Shown piece after piece: positions 33,969 through 46,254 of a DNA stretch of 64,000 bases. A program made the position numbers and the translations under genes. A model generated the notes under the pieces. That model was not told the DNA's origin, made no database searches, and saw nothing but the letters and a program-made list of their open reading frames with translations. Source of the DNA: Anisodus tanguticus (taxonomy: Eukaryota; Streptophyta; Magnoliopsida; Solanales; Solanaceae); assembly GCA_034509755.1 (NCBI GenBank), contig CM067543.1, positions 16,802,954 to 16,866,953 of the forward strand, given 5' to 3'. Every line of letters begins with the position of its first letter. Positions within the stretch are counted from its first letter, which is position 1.

Positions 33969-34364
33969 CGGTAAGTAAGTGTGATCTTTCCAGAGCTTCC
34001 TGGTTATATATATGGAGTCTTTTGCGGAGTTATGTATAGTATGGGTAGGTCGAGGCCCTGTCTCGGCCATATGTCCGTTCAGTCACTCGTAGAAGCTCAC
34101 AGACTTGTTTTGGTATATTTAGTGTGGATGTGTAGCGTTACCGGCTAAGCTATGCTTTGTTAAACTATGTTGTGACCTTGTAGGTTTCATTGTATATTTG
34201 TGTTGGGTTAATCCCTCTTATCCGGTGTTATTGTTGTGATATATTCTAGTACGGCCTTGTCGGTCGAAAATTCTACTCGTACAGAAGACTGGTCATCAGA
34301 GTGGTACGCTTGAGCCATTAGGGCACCGGGTGCCAGCCACCCTCCCCGAGTTTAGGGTGTGACA
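33969..34364 (+). repeat. G3 5' LTR, 5'-truncated
   Basis: It matches 45,390-45,786 from GGTAAGTAAG to GGGTGTGAC, with shared TATATATGGAGTC, CACTCGTAGAAGCTCAC and GGGCACCGGGTGCC. It is cut at its left end by the minus-strand copia piece. Confidence 0.85.
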
Positions 34365-34367
34365 AAC

Positions 34368-34380
34368 TTGGTATCAGAGC
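34368..34380 (+). other. Primer-binding site, tRNA-iMet
   Basis: TTGGTATCAGAGC is a perfect match to the usual initiator-Met PBS, three bases after the LTR end GACA. Confidence 0.9.
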
Positions 34381-36034
34381 AGGTCAGTCCTAGGGAGTGT
34401 GTGAGTTGTGTCTAGTAGAGTCTTGAATATGGGTGTGTTGTGCACTACACTTATAAGAAGGAGGCTACTGGGCATTTAGGTATGTTTTTTGTTCTTTAAT
34501 CTCATAGATTGTGCAATAGAGCTGAGTTGTGAAAATTCAGTCTAACTCGTACTTTACCTAGTTTCAGTTCTGATAATAACCAGAAAGACCTTGGTTAAGT
34601 CGTATTCAAAGCCAATCCATAAAAGATTTTGATCAGATTATTGATACGCTAGAGATGCGAGTATGATATTGAAATTTCAGAGTATGAGCGACTACCTTCC
34701 CTTTATATATGAAGGTAGCAATGTAAGCCCAGAAAGATAAAGCATCGACTTAGAAATATAAGAGGAGTAAGGTGATGGAGGTACCTAATATCAGAAGTAT
34801 AGAAGATTGTAACGAGGTCGAAATCTTGATAAAAATAAATAAGGTAATTCTGTTCCACCTTCACTGGTGATGGAATCATTGTAAGAAGTAACTATTTCTA
34901 TTATTGATCTATTGACATCAATGGATGTAGTCTCAAAGGAAGTGGGACCTCAGGATATAGCAAAGATTTAGCACGATCCTCAGCATGAACGGTACTGAAG
35001 AATAGTACGGTTAGATAGTGATACCTCCCTTTTGGGAATATATACATTATGTACCTGGGAATCGTTAGCCATGTATGACCTTGAAAGAATTCAAAAATTA
35101 GCGGGCCATGCATGAAGCCTTAGTGCGAAAGATAAATGTTTCCCCTTGTGAGACTCTTGTTAGAAAATAGAGGCGAGGAGAGAGTTAGACATAGGAAAGG
35201 TTATATTATGAGGGTATAGACAAGGATAGAGGGTGAGATTGGTAGCAAGAGAATGCCGAGAAGGTAAATGAAATACTGGAATAAAGGTATGAAATGACTG
35301 AGAGTCATGAAATAAAGTATAGAAGGATGGCAAGCCATGGCCAATAATTATAGAAAGTGCTAAAGCAATGACAATTAGGGGCACCCCTCAAAAGGTGTGT
35401 ACCTGATATGCCCAAGAAAAAGATGGTCAAATATGACTTTTAAGAATTTTGAAGGTCCAGGGGGCAAGTAATGAACCCTTTATGTGCAAGGTAAATGTTT
35501 TTCCCAGAAAGGCTCATGTTTAGAGTAAAGAAGGAATTTCAAATTCCTAGAAATGAGAGAAATTAAGAAGGAAGACATTAAAAGTAAGAACATGTTTTGT
35601 TACAAGTATTCCGACTACGATAAGGAGTAAGGATGATAGCAAAAGGATAATATAAGGATGAGGGACATCAGAATAAATGTGATGAATGGCTGATAGTCGC
35701 AGAATAAAGTATGGTAAGGTGACTAGAACGCAATTATGTAATACAAAAAGGTCAGAATAAGTAAATACTGAGTTGAGAAGAAGAAGGTGTTATGAGACCA
35801 AGCATATCAGAAAATTTGAATTGATAATGGTCAACAAAATATATTGATCAGATGATCTAGCTCCCCTCAGTCAAATGAAACACAAGTCGGAAACTCAGGG
35901 GATGGCTATAACAAAAAATATTGAGAAATTATGGAGTAAACAATCAAATAGAAAGAGAATAAGCGGCAGAAAAAAGCAATCCTTAAAGGTTATCAAGAAA
36001 GGAGTCTTAAAATTAACGTCTTGATTAGAAGTGA
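34381..36034 (+). other. G3 interior, left part, eroded
   Basis: This is G/A-rich sequence with no long open plus-strand frame and no gag motif. Minus-strand frames here (e.g. 35,993-36,316) have only composition-driven Pro/Leu/Thr content and were not accepted. Confidence 0.45.
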
Positions 36035-37660
36035 TGTAAGTATGGAGGGCTTTGAGTTGGTAAGTGATTCGGGTGTTGGTGAGATTCGGGTTGATCCGAA
36101 ATTATGCAAGGAAAATGGGGTTTCTTGGGTTCTTGGTAAGCCGAGATATGGGGTATTTGGCAATGGTGTCGGGTAAATGGAGAAGGAGTTGGGCCGAGGC
36201 ACTTTGGGTGGTGTAATGGTAAGGCCGGGGAACAAAGCCAAAATAGTGGGGGTTCTCGGGTTATCGGATAAAGTAGGCAGTGTGGTGGTTAAAGGCTGTT
36301 TCGGAAGGCTAAGCATAAAAGCGTGAGTTGGTGTTTTGAGAGGTGGTCCCGAGGGTCTTGCGGGAGAGAGTGGTGGTGGTTGTTTGGTATTTTAGTGGAG
36401 CTAAGGTTGCAGAAACAACCTGAGGTAGTGAGGGTCTAGTAGAGACGTTTGATGGGGACGTTGGTGTATTTGGTGGTATTTGCATGAAGTTGCTTTTGGT
36501 TTTAGACGGATGACTTTTTGTGGAGATGGTAATGAGGTGTTATGAAAGGTAGAAATGTGGAGGAACAATTAATTGGAGCACATATTGTATACAGATTGTT
36601 AGAAACAATCTGAGACACAAACCAAGATTCGGTCGATATGGGTCCTTGGATGGAAACACGAGGAGTTAATTGCTCGTATGGGTTCACAGATGTTGTGATC
36701 AATTTCACAAGGACTAGATTGAGGTTTGGTGCCCGCAATTGTCAAGACTAACCTAGGAAGGCTGATCGAAATCTTTGACATAAGGGTGGTTCTCCCGGAG
36801 AACCAAGCGACCCTCCTGGAGGATCAACTAAGTATAACAATCCCTGATTGAAATGCTTAGCTAAATTTAGTTAACACTCATGTTTTTCATTAAACAACAA
36901 CCATCTAATACAATATCCTAAGGGCTCCTTTTATAGTAGAATAAGGAACCTTCTAGAAAGACAAACATAAAGACACAAACCTAGGACTATACGGCTAAGG
37001 TGGGAACGCGGGAAAGGGAAAGGGCATCATCCGAGTGAGACTTTATGCCCAAGTACAATGTGTTCTAGACTTCCCTTGATGGCACTTAAATGACCTCTTT
37101 GTAGAGTGTGATATGCATGGCCTTGGTTGTTGGAGGAGATAGCAAGTTGAGTAACTGTTCGTTTTCTCCAAACTTCGTATTGTTGTTCTCCAAACCGTGT
37201 ATTGTTGTTCTCCAGTTGAGCAAATCTATACACGGTTTTCTCACTTTGAAGACCACACTTCTAGATGGCACATTCACTTCTTGTTGCCATGTACATGTCA
37301 CCCTTGGATGAGGATTCCCTCGGCCTAGTCAACGTCCCTCTTAAATGTGTCCTAAGGAGCAGCTAAGGGTTATTGCATCCCTTTAATATGTCCTAACTAA
37401 CTAACACTAATCTAGGAATTTAAATAAGCTAAAAGCTAGGCTAGAAAATAAAGACAAGCTACAATAAAAACAAACATGGTCTTCGGCCAAGACCTACATA
37501 CAAAGGCCGAACAAAATGTCTTCATCTTAAGACCTTCACGTGACAATTCCAACTCCACTCAATTTTCCATGCCATTTGAGGCATATTATCTTCCGATGAC
37601 CAACCTTTTTTGGAACTCTAAGCTTAACACCTCGAGGATCAAATTGGAGCCTTGAGCTCA
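36035..37660 (-). repeat. Nested element 3' LTR (minus)
   Basis: On the minus strand it starts TGAGCTCAAG at 37,660 and ends CCATACTTACA at 36,035. A TATA box (CTATAAAAGGAGCCC) is near 36,930 on the minus strand. Downstream are two hairpin-forming palindromes (GGTTCTCCCGGAGAACC at 36,790 and a GATTGTT-GAAACAATC stem at 36,594). Confidence 0.85.
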
Positions 37661-38228
37661 CGAGGATCAAATTGGAGCCTTCGTGTCAAGTTGCCATGGT
37701 TTCCCCAATAAAATATGGAACACATCCATAGGTAGGATGTCACACCATATTCCATCTTCATACATTCCAATCCGAAAGTCAACAATAGTTTGTTTTGTTA
37801 TCTTTAACACTTCGTCTTCATTTTCTCATTGAAGAGTGTACGAGTGAAAATGATTGCAGGTGGGTAGTTTTAAATTGTCCACCATTTCCACGAAGGCCAA
37901 GTTGACACTACTTTTCCCATCAATAATCATGTGGCACGCTTTACCATTTACTTTGCAACGCGTGTAAAATAGTTGCTTTCCTTGTGCCTCCTCATGTTCT
38001 TCAAGTGGAACATTTAACACATATCGGGGTACCAAATTTTCATGCTTTGTGTTGTTTGATATAGGTCCTGATTTCGTGTGGTTCTTCATGGCATGCCCGA
38101 CAAGTTCCTTTCTCAAGGCTTGCACATGATCCACAACTAACTCGGATATGACCCTCCTAAGTTCCTTATTCATGTTAGCCATAGCATTGTTGCGTGAGAT
38201 GGGAATTCTTGTCTCTATACCCATTTAA
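37661..38228 (-). pseudogene. Nested element gag start and protease fragment
   Basis: The open frame runs from 38,224 down to 37,826 (132 codons). It begins MGIETRIPISRNN inside the PBS area; the better start is MANMNKELRRVISEL (about 38,182). Residues 80-130 carry LFYTRCKVNGKACHMIIDG, the gypsy-type aspartic protease site; the usual DGGS is DGKS here. After a frame change the protease continues to 37,685 as IWCDILPMDVFHILLGKPWQL, a standard C-terminal protease block. Immediately after that comes the second LTR, so everything from RT onward is deleted. The junction repeats AAGGCTCCAATTTGATCCTCG-like sequence on both sides (37,632 and 37,663). Confidence 0.8.
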
Positions 38229-39871
38229 TGTAAGTACAAAGGGATTTGAGTTGGTAAGTGGTTCGGGTGTTAGTGATATGCGGGTTCACCCGAAATTAGG
38301 CAAGGAAAATAGGGTTTCTTGGGTTCTCGATAAGTCGAGATGTGGGGTGTTTGGCGACGATGTCGGGTAAATAGAGAAGGAGTCGGGCCGAGGCACTTTG
38401 GGTGATGGTTTCGGGTGAAATAAGGGTTGGTGTGATGGTAAGGTCATGGCACAAAGCCAAAACAGTGGGGGTTCTCTGGTTATCGGATAAGGTAGGCAGT
38501 GTGGTGGTTGAAGGCTATTTCGGATGACTGGGCTTAAAAGCGTGAGTTGGCATTTTGGGAGGTGGTCCTGAGGGTCTTTCGGGAGATGGTGGAGGTTGTG
38601 GTTTGGTATTTTAGTGGAGCTAAGGTTGCATAAACAACCTGAGCCAGTGAGGTCCGGTAGAGACGTTTGATGGGGACGTTGGTGTATTTGGGTGGAGTTG
38701 CGTTTGGTTTCAGATGTAGGCCTTTTTGTGGAGATGGTAATGAGGTGTTATGAGAGGCAGAAAAGTGTAGGAGCAAGTAATTGGAGTACGGATTGTATAC
38801 GGATTATTGGAAACAATCCGAGACACAAACCAAATCACAATTCGGTCGATATAGGTCTTGGATGGTAACACGAGGAGTTAATTGCTCGTGTGGGCTCCAA
38901 GATATTGTGATCAATTTCATAAGGACTAGCTTAAGGTTTGCTGCCTGCAATGCTCAAGACTAACCTAGCAAGGGTGATCGAAACCTTCGACACAAGGGTG
39001 GTTCTCTCGGAAAACCAAGCGACCCTCCCGGAGGATCAACTAAGTATAACAATTTTGGATTGAAATGCTTAGCAAAATTGAGTTAACACATGTTTTTCAT
39101 TCAACAACAACCATCTAATATAATATCCTAAAGGCTCCTTTTATAGTAGAATAAGGAACCTTCTAGAAACACAAACATAAAGACACAAACCTAGGACAAT
39201 ACGACTAAGGTGGGAATGGGGGAAATGTTAAGGGCATCGGCCGAATGAGACTTTATGCCCATGTAAAATGTGTTCTAGACTTCCCTTGATGACAGTTGAA
39301 TGAGCTCTTTGGAGAGTGTGATATGCATGGCCCTTGGTCGTTGGAGGAGAGAGCAAGCCGAGTAACTGTTTGTTTTCTCAAAACCACGTATTGTTGTTCT
39401 CCAAACTATGTATTGTTGTTCTCCATTTGAGGAAATCTATACATAGTTTTCTCACTTTTAAGACCACACTTCTAGATGGCACATTCTCTTCTTGTTGTCG
39501 TGTACATGTCACCCTTGGATAAGGATTCCCTCGGCCTAGTCAACGTCCCTCTTAAATGTGTCCTAAGGAGCAGCTAAGGGTTATTGCATCCCTTTAATAT
39601 GTCCTAACTAACTAACACTAATCTAGGAATTTAAATAAGCTAAAAGCTAAGGTATAAAATAAAGACAAGCTACAAGAAAAACAAACATGGTCTTTGACCA
39701 AGACCGACATACAAAGGTCGAACAAAATGTCTTTATCTTAAGACCTTCACGTGACAATTCCAATTCCACTCTATTTTCCATGCCATTTGAGGCATATTAT
39801 CTTCGGATGACCAACCTTCTTTGAAACTCCGAGCTTAACACCTCGAGGATCAAATTGGAGCCTTGAGCTCA
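38229..39871 (-). repeat. Nested element 5' LTR (minus)
   Basis: On the minus strand it starts TGAGCTCAAGGCTCC at 39,871 and ends GTACTTACA at 38,229. It has a TATA-type promoter (TACTATAAAAGGAGCC, about 39,140). It is about 90% identical by eye to the copy at 36,035-37,660. Confidence 0.85.
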
Positions 39872-41870
39872 CTGGGATTTTTACATCAAGAAGATAAAAA
39901 GTTTATTGCGACGCAGCATGTTAGTTGCGAACACGTGGAATTGTACGTATGCAACCGATTCAGTGGTCTCTATTAAGAAGGTATTGCTTTAAGGCAAGTT
40001 ATAAGTTATTAAAGGATCACATGCTACAGAGAATATCAATTTAACGACATGATATTTCACGAAGGAAGTCCCCAAGCACAAAGAGTGGCGTATGAGATAT
40101 ATCATGGGAAAGAACCGACATAGACTCATATGATGGTTTAGTAAGCAGATGCGGAGGTTACAATGAAGAATTCCCAGACAAACAAGATTGTGCTTTCAAG
40201 TTATGGATATGATATGACTATCAAATGGTATGTAGGTATTAATGTTAAGAAATGATGGGTTGTAGCCTTCCAATTAGAAGAGTTAAAGCAATGATAAGAC
40301 TCGCCAGACGTGTGAGACTCATAAACGAAAACATGAAGAGTAATTAAGACAGTGGCATATGTAAGCCCAGGAGGGGTCATTTAGAATTAATGGATGGATG
40401 GGGAAGTTAAGTCGAGTTACATCGAGAGATGACGTATGTGAAAGCCTAGAAGGAGGCTAGCCAGAAGATCGGATGAGCCGTCAATTGATATATCATTTCA
40501 TATTATGGGATGGTCTCAGAGCCTGGAGTTCTAATTTCACAATAAATAATCTCAAATCATAGGGAGTATATTAGATAGAAAGTAATGGCAAACAAAAGGA
40601 ATAGTATGAAACAAATCGAGATAAAGAAGTATGAAACCTGGAGATGAAGGAAAACAGTTAGAGCTCATGCTCAGAGTTAGTACCACTAGAGCAAAAGCTA
40701 GAGTAAGAGTAAGAAGGATAACTATGGGCAGTTAAAGAGCCCAAGATCCTATAGGAATATATGACGACGTGATTGCTGTAAATATATTGCTAAAAATATG
40801 TTAGCCGATAGACAAAAGAGGAATTTACTCAGAATATGAAGGTTTGAGTATGGATGTGTACCCAATAGTGGAAGATGTCAACATTTCATTGCCAACTATG
40901 TTGGTCGAATGAGACACCAAGAGTTGACCTCAGTGTGGGCCTTAGGCCAAGATGGATAACAAACTCTCGAACAATAATGGTTGAGATAAACTAATGCGTT
41001 ATAATGCACATATTCCAAATAAAAAAAGAGAGAGGTTGTTTATTCTTAAGAGTGGTTCGGAAAGCTAAAGAGAATTTCAGACCTAAGATTCCAGGCTGGC
41101 AGCAGTAAGCACACATTGAGGGTGTGATGTGATATATTTAGTAACCACGAAGACCTCCGATACACCCTTAAGCGACAATAATCGAATTCAAAGATAAGCT
41201 TCTGCCATAGACAAGTTACAGTGATACAAAGACTTATGAGACTTCTTAAAGAGAATAACAGTTCTCAAGCTTGAACGTAAATAAAGAATATCCCAGATGA
41301 TACAGTAGAGAATGATTCTCCTTAGAAGAGAGATGTTTCAGAAGGTAGACTTCAATGGAAGGATATTCTGCGAATGAGATGAGAAAGCAAGAGTATAGAA
41401 TTGTTCCTTACACTATTTGATAATCCAAGTACGAGACTTAATAAAGATAGATATATTACACTAAAAACTCAGTGATGCCTCCCTTAGATGATGAAATGGA
41501 GGAATAACCATACATGGATCGACCCTATTACAAGTTAAAGAAACAGTTTGACAAAACAAAGTGGTAACCTTCAGGACAACATAAGATAAAAGGTATAAGT
41601 AATTTAGACCATCTATAGGCCGGGGAGAGATAAGATCCTCTAAAGAGCTTTAGCAGTTCGCAAGTTCAAAGGGTCCAATTTTAGGACTCCAATGATAATA
41701 GAGTTGTAGCGTATAAAGTATTGGTGTTGCCTATGTGGTAAAGTAAAGAAGTAACAATGTGGGAAATTGGAGTTAATACTACTAGAAGAGAAGGTTTCGT
41801 GACAAAAAATGTCAATGTTTAAGTTAAAGGGGACAGAGTTCTCTGATACCTAGATTGATCATGCGTCCCA
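39872..41870 (+). other. G3 interior, right part, eroded
   Basis: A/G-rich with frequent stops. No RT (xxDD) or RNase H motif could be read. It presumably derives from gag-pol, but similarity is below what can be recognised by eye. Confidence 0.4.
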
Positions 41871-43170
41871 GATATAGCTAATTGTGGGACAAGATTAGAG
41901 TAAATGTGCTTCATTCTCGCTATTCTATTCATCCGGGTTCGATGAAGATGTACCACCCTACCCAAGACATGGATTGAGGTAATAATAAAAAAGCAAAGCA
42001 GTGCCAAGTTTTGGCATAAAGACCCTATGGATAGCTAGTAACGATAAAGTATTAGAGGCCCAGTGGGCTAGTGGAGAGAAATACAAATTTCTACATAGAA
42101 AAGATAAAATGATTCAAAGATAAAGTTTAGTTTGGGTTAATCCTTAATATTATCAAAAATGCTGCTGCAAGTAATCAATGGTCAATAGATATATAAGTTT
42201 GACCCACTTCTTGCCAAGATAGAATGATCCGCACAGTGAAGGATTATACTAGCTATACCCATGAAAGGGATGGTATGATTTCAGACATTTTAACTGACTG
42301 ATGAAGAATGAAGAGTTCAGATACAGTAAAATTCTAAGACTTCTCCAGGAAGGTTTAGAAGCACAGGGAAAGCCCTTATATAGCTCATTCCTAGATAGGT
42401 GGTCAGGCCAAACGCATAATTCAGGCGCTCGTTAATATGATGCCGGTAGGTATGCTTTATTTAAAAGGAAATTGGGATGATCATTTACCCCAACTACAAG
42501 ATGCATATTATAAATATTATTATGTCGCCATCAGGACATATCCTTATGATACCTTGTTTGTTGGGTATAAAGATGATCTATAAATTGACTTGACGTAAGA
42601 AAATAAGACTTGTTTAAGCCTGTGTTAGTCTTGTTAGTTCCCCAGAAGGTGGAAGAGATAAATCTCCTTTAGAAGTAAGTGTTAATAGTCCAAGATTTCC
42701 ATAAGTCACCAACCGATATGTGATGCCTAGACATAAAGAACACCATTCATGATTGGGTATCCTTGAATATTTTACTCATAAAAAGTGTAATGAGAATTTG
42801 ATCGGAAAAACAAATTTAAACCACTGATACAGTGGGTCGTATGGTATTACTTAGAGACATGGCTAAATGACCCTTGATGTTGAGAATACCTCCAAAGTCA
42901 GAGGTAGTTTATTCAGTTTCTCTCCTAACGATATTACTAAAGTACATAAGACATTCCTCTCGTGTATTGCATGTAGGGAGTGTTCAGATTACTGAAGACC
43001 TATCATATCAGGAGGTCCCAAATATGATTCTTTAATATTAAGTCCAGAAGTTTTGGACTTAACAAATAGCATCTATTAAAGTGTCATGGAGGAATAACAA
43101 TATAGAAGAGATCACTTGGGAGGCCAAAGAAGATAAGAAGTCCAAATATCCTTACCTATTTTAGTCTCCA
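41871..43170 (+). pseudogene. G3 integrase and chromodomain remnant
   Basis: RYSIHPGSMKMYHPTQ (about 41,915) is the His-containing part of the gypsy integrase zinc domain. GQAKRIIQALVNMM (about 42,390) corresponds to the segment with the catalytic Glu, then GNWDDHLPQLQDAYYKYYY. At 43,085, VSWRNNNIEEITWEAKEDKKSKYP is the chromodomain-type end (matching 54,090: LWRNNNVEELMWEAEED). Frame changes and stops are frequent, and the aspartates of the core are unreadable. Its relatives direct insertion into heterochromatin through the chromodomain; here it is dead. Confidence 0.65.
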
Positions 43171-43724
43171 GGTTTGTACCAATATTCGAGCGATACGATT
43201 CTCTTATTTCTATTCTACTTGAAAATTCTAAGTCATATGTCTTGTTTAGGTGTTGATGTTGAGATAGATGGAACAAGTGTAACTCAGAATACGGCAGAGG
43301 ACAGTTAAGATGAATTATGGCTAACCCTCTTGATTCTTGTGTACATAGATGGTTTTGTGAGGCCAAGTTAATCAAATTTTGTAATTATATCACCCTATGT
43401 GGCGTTGGATATATATTTGGGTTGTTTATTAGGTTTTGGATAGTCTTGTTTATAAAGGAAACTCTGCCAAAATTTTTAGAACCCTCAGAAGTTAAGAATA
43501 TCTTTAACATTCGCGAACGAATGTTCCTAAGGAGGAAGGATATTACACCCCATAGTTTCACATCCCTCCATGACGTCAATGTATATTGAAGTCCTGAGAA
43601 GAGATACGACCCTACAGAAGCATAATAAAGGTTTACAACTTGGTTATGAAGGTACCAGAGTGTTTGGGAGTTAAACGGATTGAATAAAATACGTTTCGAT
43701 GAAAATGGGCAACTTAACGGGACA

Positions 43725-43860
43725 TATGACGGACCGTCAAATACTTTGACGGACTGTCAAATACCCATCTTGAGCCATCAATCTTCCAGGATGTTTGATG
43801 GGGAATATTGACGGACCGTCAGAATTTTGACGGTCTGTCGAATGTACCGTCAAATTATGG
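43725..43860. promoter_or_regulatory. Clustered TTGACGGACCGTCAA palindromes in LTR
   Basis: Palindromic motifs occur at about 43,730, 43,748, 43,809 and 43,828, each a variant of TTGACGGNCCGTCAA, plus a half-site. Each carries a TTGAC core, the core of W-boxes. A regulatory role is inference. Confidence 0.4.
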
Positions 43861-44825
43861 AGGTGGAGAAAATTTGTCAGGTTTAAATACGGGTTCCACA
43901 ATTTTTACTTTATTTTCCTCCATGGTCAGATCCTAAACACCCCCTAAATCCTCTATAAGGATTGTATAAAATTCAAGATCATTTCCAAAGCATATTACGT
44001 TGGATTAATGTCACTAGTTCTGTAATTATCGTAGAAATCGTTACCCCTGTGGAGAGGCGATTTTGGAAACCCTAGAATTTGGGGCAACATGCTGTTTCAT
44101 GAAGGTTTGGTTTGGTTGAGGTAGAATTTACCCTCATTTATCTATATATGCAGTTAATTGATGATATGGGATAGGATGTGAAAGGATTTTCGTAGCCGAA
44201 ACCCGTAAACCTATGAAATTATGATAAGTTGAGTTGTGGGCTGATTTTGTTGGAATTGTGAGTTGATATTGATTAACATATTGATTTTTGGTATCGTAAA
44301 CCTAAGAGACTATATTTCAGAGAATCATGGGGTAAACCTAAATGGAGTTTCATATTTGGTTATGGATTCGATATTGATATCGACCCTTTGTTTGTTATAG
44401 ATAATCATTCATAAGGAATACAAGGGATTATAGCAAGACGTATCACTTCGTGGATAAGGTATGTAAGGCTATGCCTTCGTTCAAAAGAATGAAATCCAAA
44501 GAACCACCATTTTAAAAAAGAAATGTAGCGAACTTCACTCTATTGTCTATCAAATATCCTATGTTAAGAAATGTTTATCGCTTATTCATATTCTTATGAT
44601 CCTTTTTGTTGGTTAATAAATATGTTATAAGTCTTCGATAGGAAGCATTCCAAATAGATAATCATCAAGTCGACTAAGAGATGTTTTAAGAGTTAAGTCA
44701 AGAAGTTTATGAGTTTCAAAAAGGGCCAACGAGCCATTATTATTATAGTCCATTGTTCACACCTCGGTTTACATTGATATTGACATGTTTTCATTGGAAT
44801 TGATAACATGTATACACTCATGATT

Positions 44826-45025
44826 ATATACAGGATGGGGTTGCACGTTCCGCAACAACTGCATTATATAGAGGATTGAGTTGCGCGTTCCACAAAAAGC
44901 ACATATATTGGATCGGGTTGCATGTTTTGCAACATAAATATATATATTGGATCGAGTTGCACATTCCGCAACATACATATATGATGGATCAGGTTGCGCA
45001 TTCCATAACACATATATAAACTAGA
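44826..45025. repeat. Tandem repeat of about 42 bp in G3 LTR (5 copies)
   Basis: Each copy has GGATCGGGTTGCACGTTCCGCAACA-like sequence (core GTTGC-N7-GCAAC, itself an inverted repeat) and an ATATATAT spacer. The five cores start near 44,838, 44,878, 44,917, 44,956 and 44,993. Confidence 0.85.
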
Positions 45026-45786
45026 GTGCATATTGCATTGCATAATCATACATATAATTAAGATTAAGGACATGTTATACCTCACACTATTAGACGAAGA
45101 TAATTCATACAGTAAAAGCCTATCCAGACAGGTGGTATGATGTTTCAGAGTTTCATTATTCACCCCATGTGGCCCTAAATTGGTTATGCTTTCCTTTACA
45201 GCTAAGCACTTCATATTGCTTATATGCTTTCCCTTACATCTTACAGATTCATATCGCTATTCATGCTTTACATACTCAGTACACTATTTCGTACTAACAT
45301 CCCTTTTACTGGGGGCACTATGTGTTCATATTGAAGGTTCTAATAGAGACTCTGCTAGGTCACCGCAGTAGGAGTTGTTGAGTTCAGTCATCAGTAAGTA
45401 AGCTTCATCTTTCTAGAACTTTCTGGTTATATATATGGAGTCCTTTGTGGAGTTATGTACACTATGGGTAGGTTGAGGCCTTGTCCTGGCCATATGTCAG
45501 TTCAGTCACTCGTAGAAGCTCACACACTTGTTTTCGTATGTTTAGTGTGGATGTGTAGCCTTGCCAGCTAAGTTATCCTTTGTTAAACTATGTTGTGACC
45601 TTGTAGATCCCATTGTATATATCTTTTGGGTTAATACCTATTATCCAATATTATTTTCATGATATATTCTAGTACGGCGTTGTCGACCAGAAATTCTACT
45701 TATACAGAAGATTGGTCATCAGAATGGTACGCTTGGGCCAGTAGGGTACCGGGTGCCGACCACCCTCCCCTAGTTTGGGGTGTGAC

Positions 45787-46254
45787 CCAAATAATGTTCC
45801 ATATTATATAATATTTAACTAATTAAAGAAGAGGAAAAGAAAAAGAAAAAATATTACCTTGAAATTAAAATTGTCTTCAAAGGGGAAGTTGAAGGTAGAC
45901 AAAATAATGTTGACCGTACCTTCAATTTTCTAACAAAGGAGAAAGAGTATAGATAAAAAAAAATAGAAGAGAAGAGAAGAGAAGAGAGGAGAAGAGAGAA
46001 AAATCAAGAACCTGCATTTGAAAATTGGGGAAAAAGAGTAGGGATTTTGGGTTTATTAAAAGTTATTGGTCTTTGAATGTTTTACCCTTTAAATATTCTA
46101 ATTCAACCTCATCTATTCATAATTAAATGGTTGTAATAACCAAAAGGAAAAACATTGGAAATCCCTTATACTTCATTCCACTCTCAAAGATCACTTTTAT
46201 CTCATTTACCCTTTTAGACTTCATCTGAAGGACGTTTGTTAAGTAAATATTGAA
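45787..46254. other. Unassigned DNA with purine-rich tract
   Basis: No gene. A (GAAGA)n-type tract lies at 45,965-46,002. Elsewhere it is AT-rich. Confidence 0.5.

Larger units (their letters stand above)
36035..39871 (-). mobile_element. Nested gypsy derivative with deleted pol
   Basis: Two direct LTR copies (36,035-37,660 and 38,229-39,871, about 1.63 kb each) flank about 570 bp that encodes only a gag start and protease. On the minus strand the order is LTR, PBS-like GGGTATAGAGAC, gag-PR, LTR. RT, RNase H and integrase are missing. The gag start (MANMNKELRRVISEL) is homologous to that of G6 (MANINEELQRIINDL). The G3 interior continues on both sides, proving nesting; no perfect target duplication is seen (AGTGA versus CTGGG). 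Confidence 0.85.
33969..45786 (+). mobile_element. Gypsy element G3 (chromovirus-type), with nested insertion
   Basis: The truncated 5' LTR (33,969-34,364) and full 3' LTR (43,541-45,786) share about 400 bp at roughly 85% identity by eye. Inside are a PBS, a very eroded interior and the integrase/chromodomain tail. A minus-strand gypsy derivative is inserted at 36,035-39,871. Gag and RT are not readable. Confidence 0.8.
43541..45786 (+). repeat. G3 3' LTR
   Basis: It begins TATTACACCCC after the polypurine-like AAGGAGGAAGGA and ends GGGGTGTGAC. The first dinucleotide is TA instead of TG, a G-to-A change. It contains a cluster of TTGACGGACCGTCAA palindromes (43,725-43,860) and a five-unit tandem repeat (44,826-45,025). 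Confidence 0.85.

Noticed and set aside
35993..36316. 107-codon minus frame rich in Pro, Thr and Leu
   Set aside because: Crosses the border of the nested LTR and the G3 interior, so cannot be one ancestral gene.
44769..45214. Minus-strand frames with repeated ATRSNIYIYVA/CATRSN-type peptide
   Set aside because: The repeat in the peptide is only the translation of the LTR minisatellite; the same repeat opens two frames and there is no gene context.
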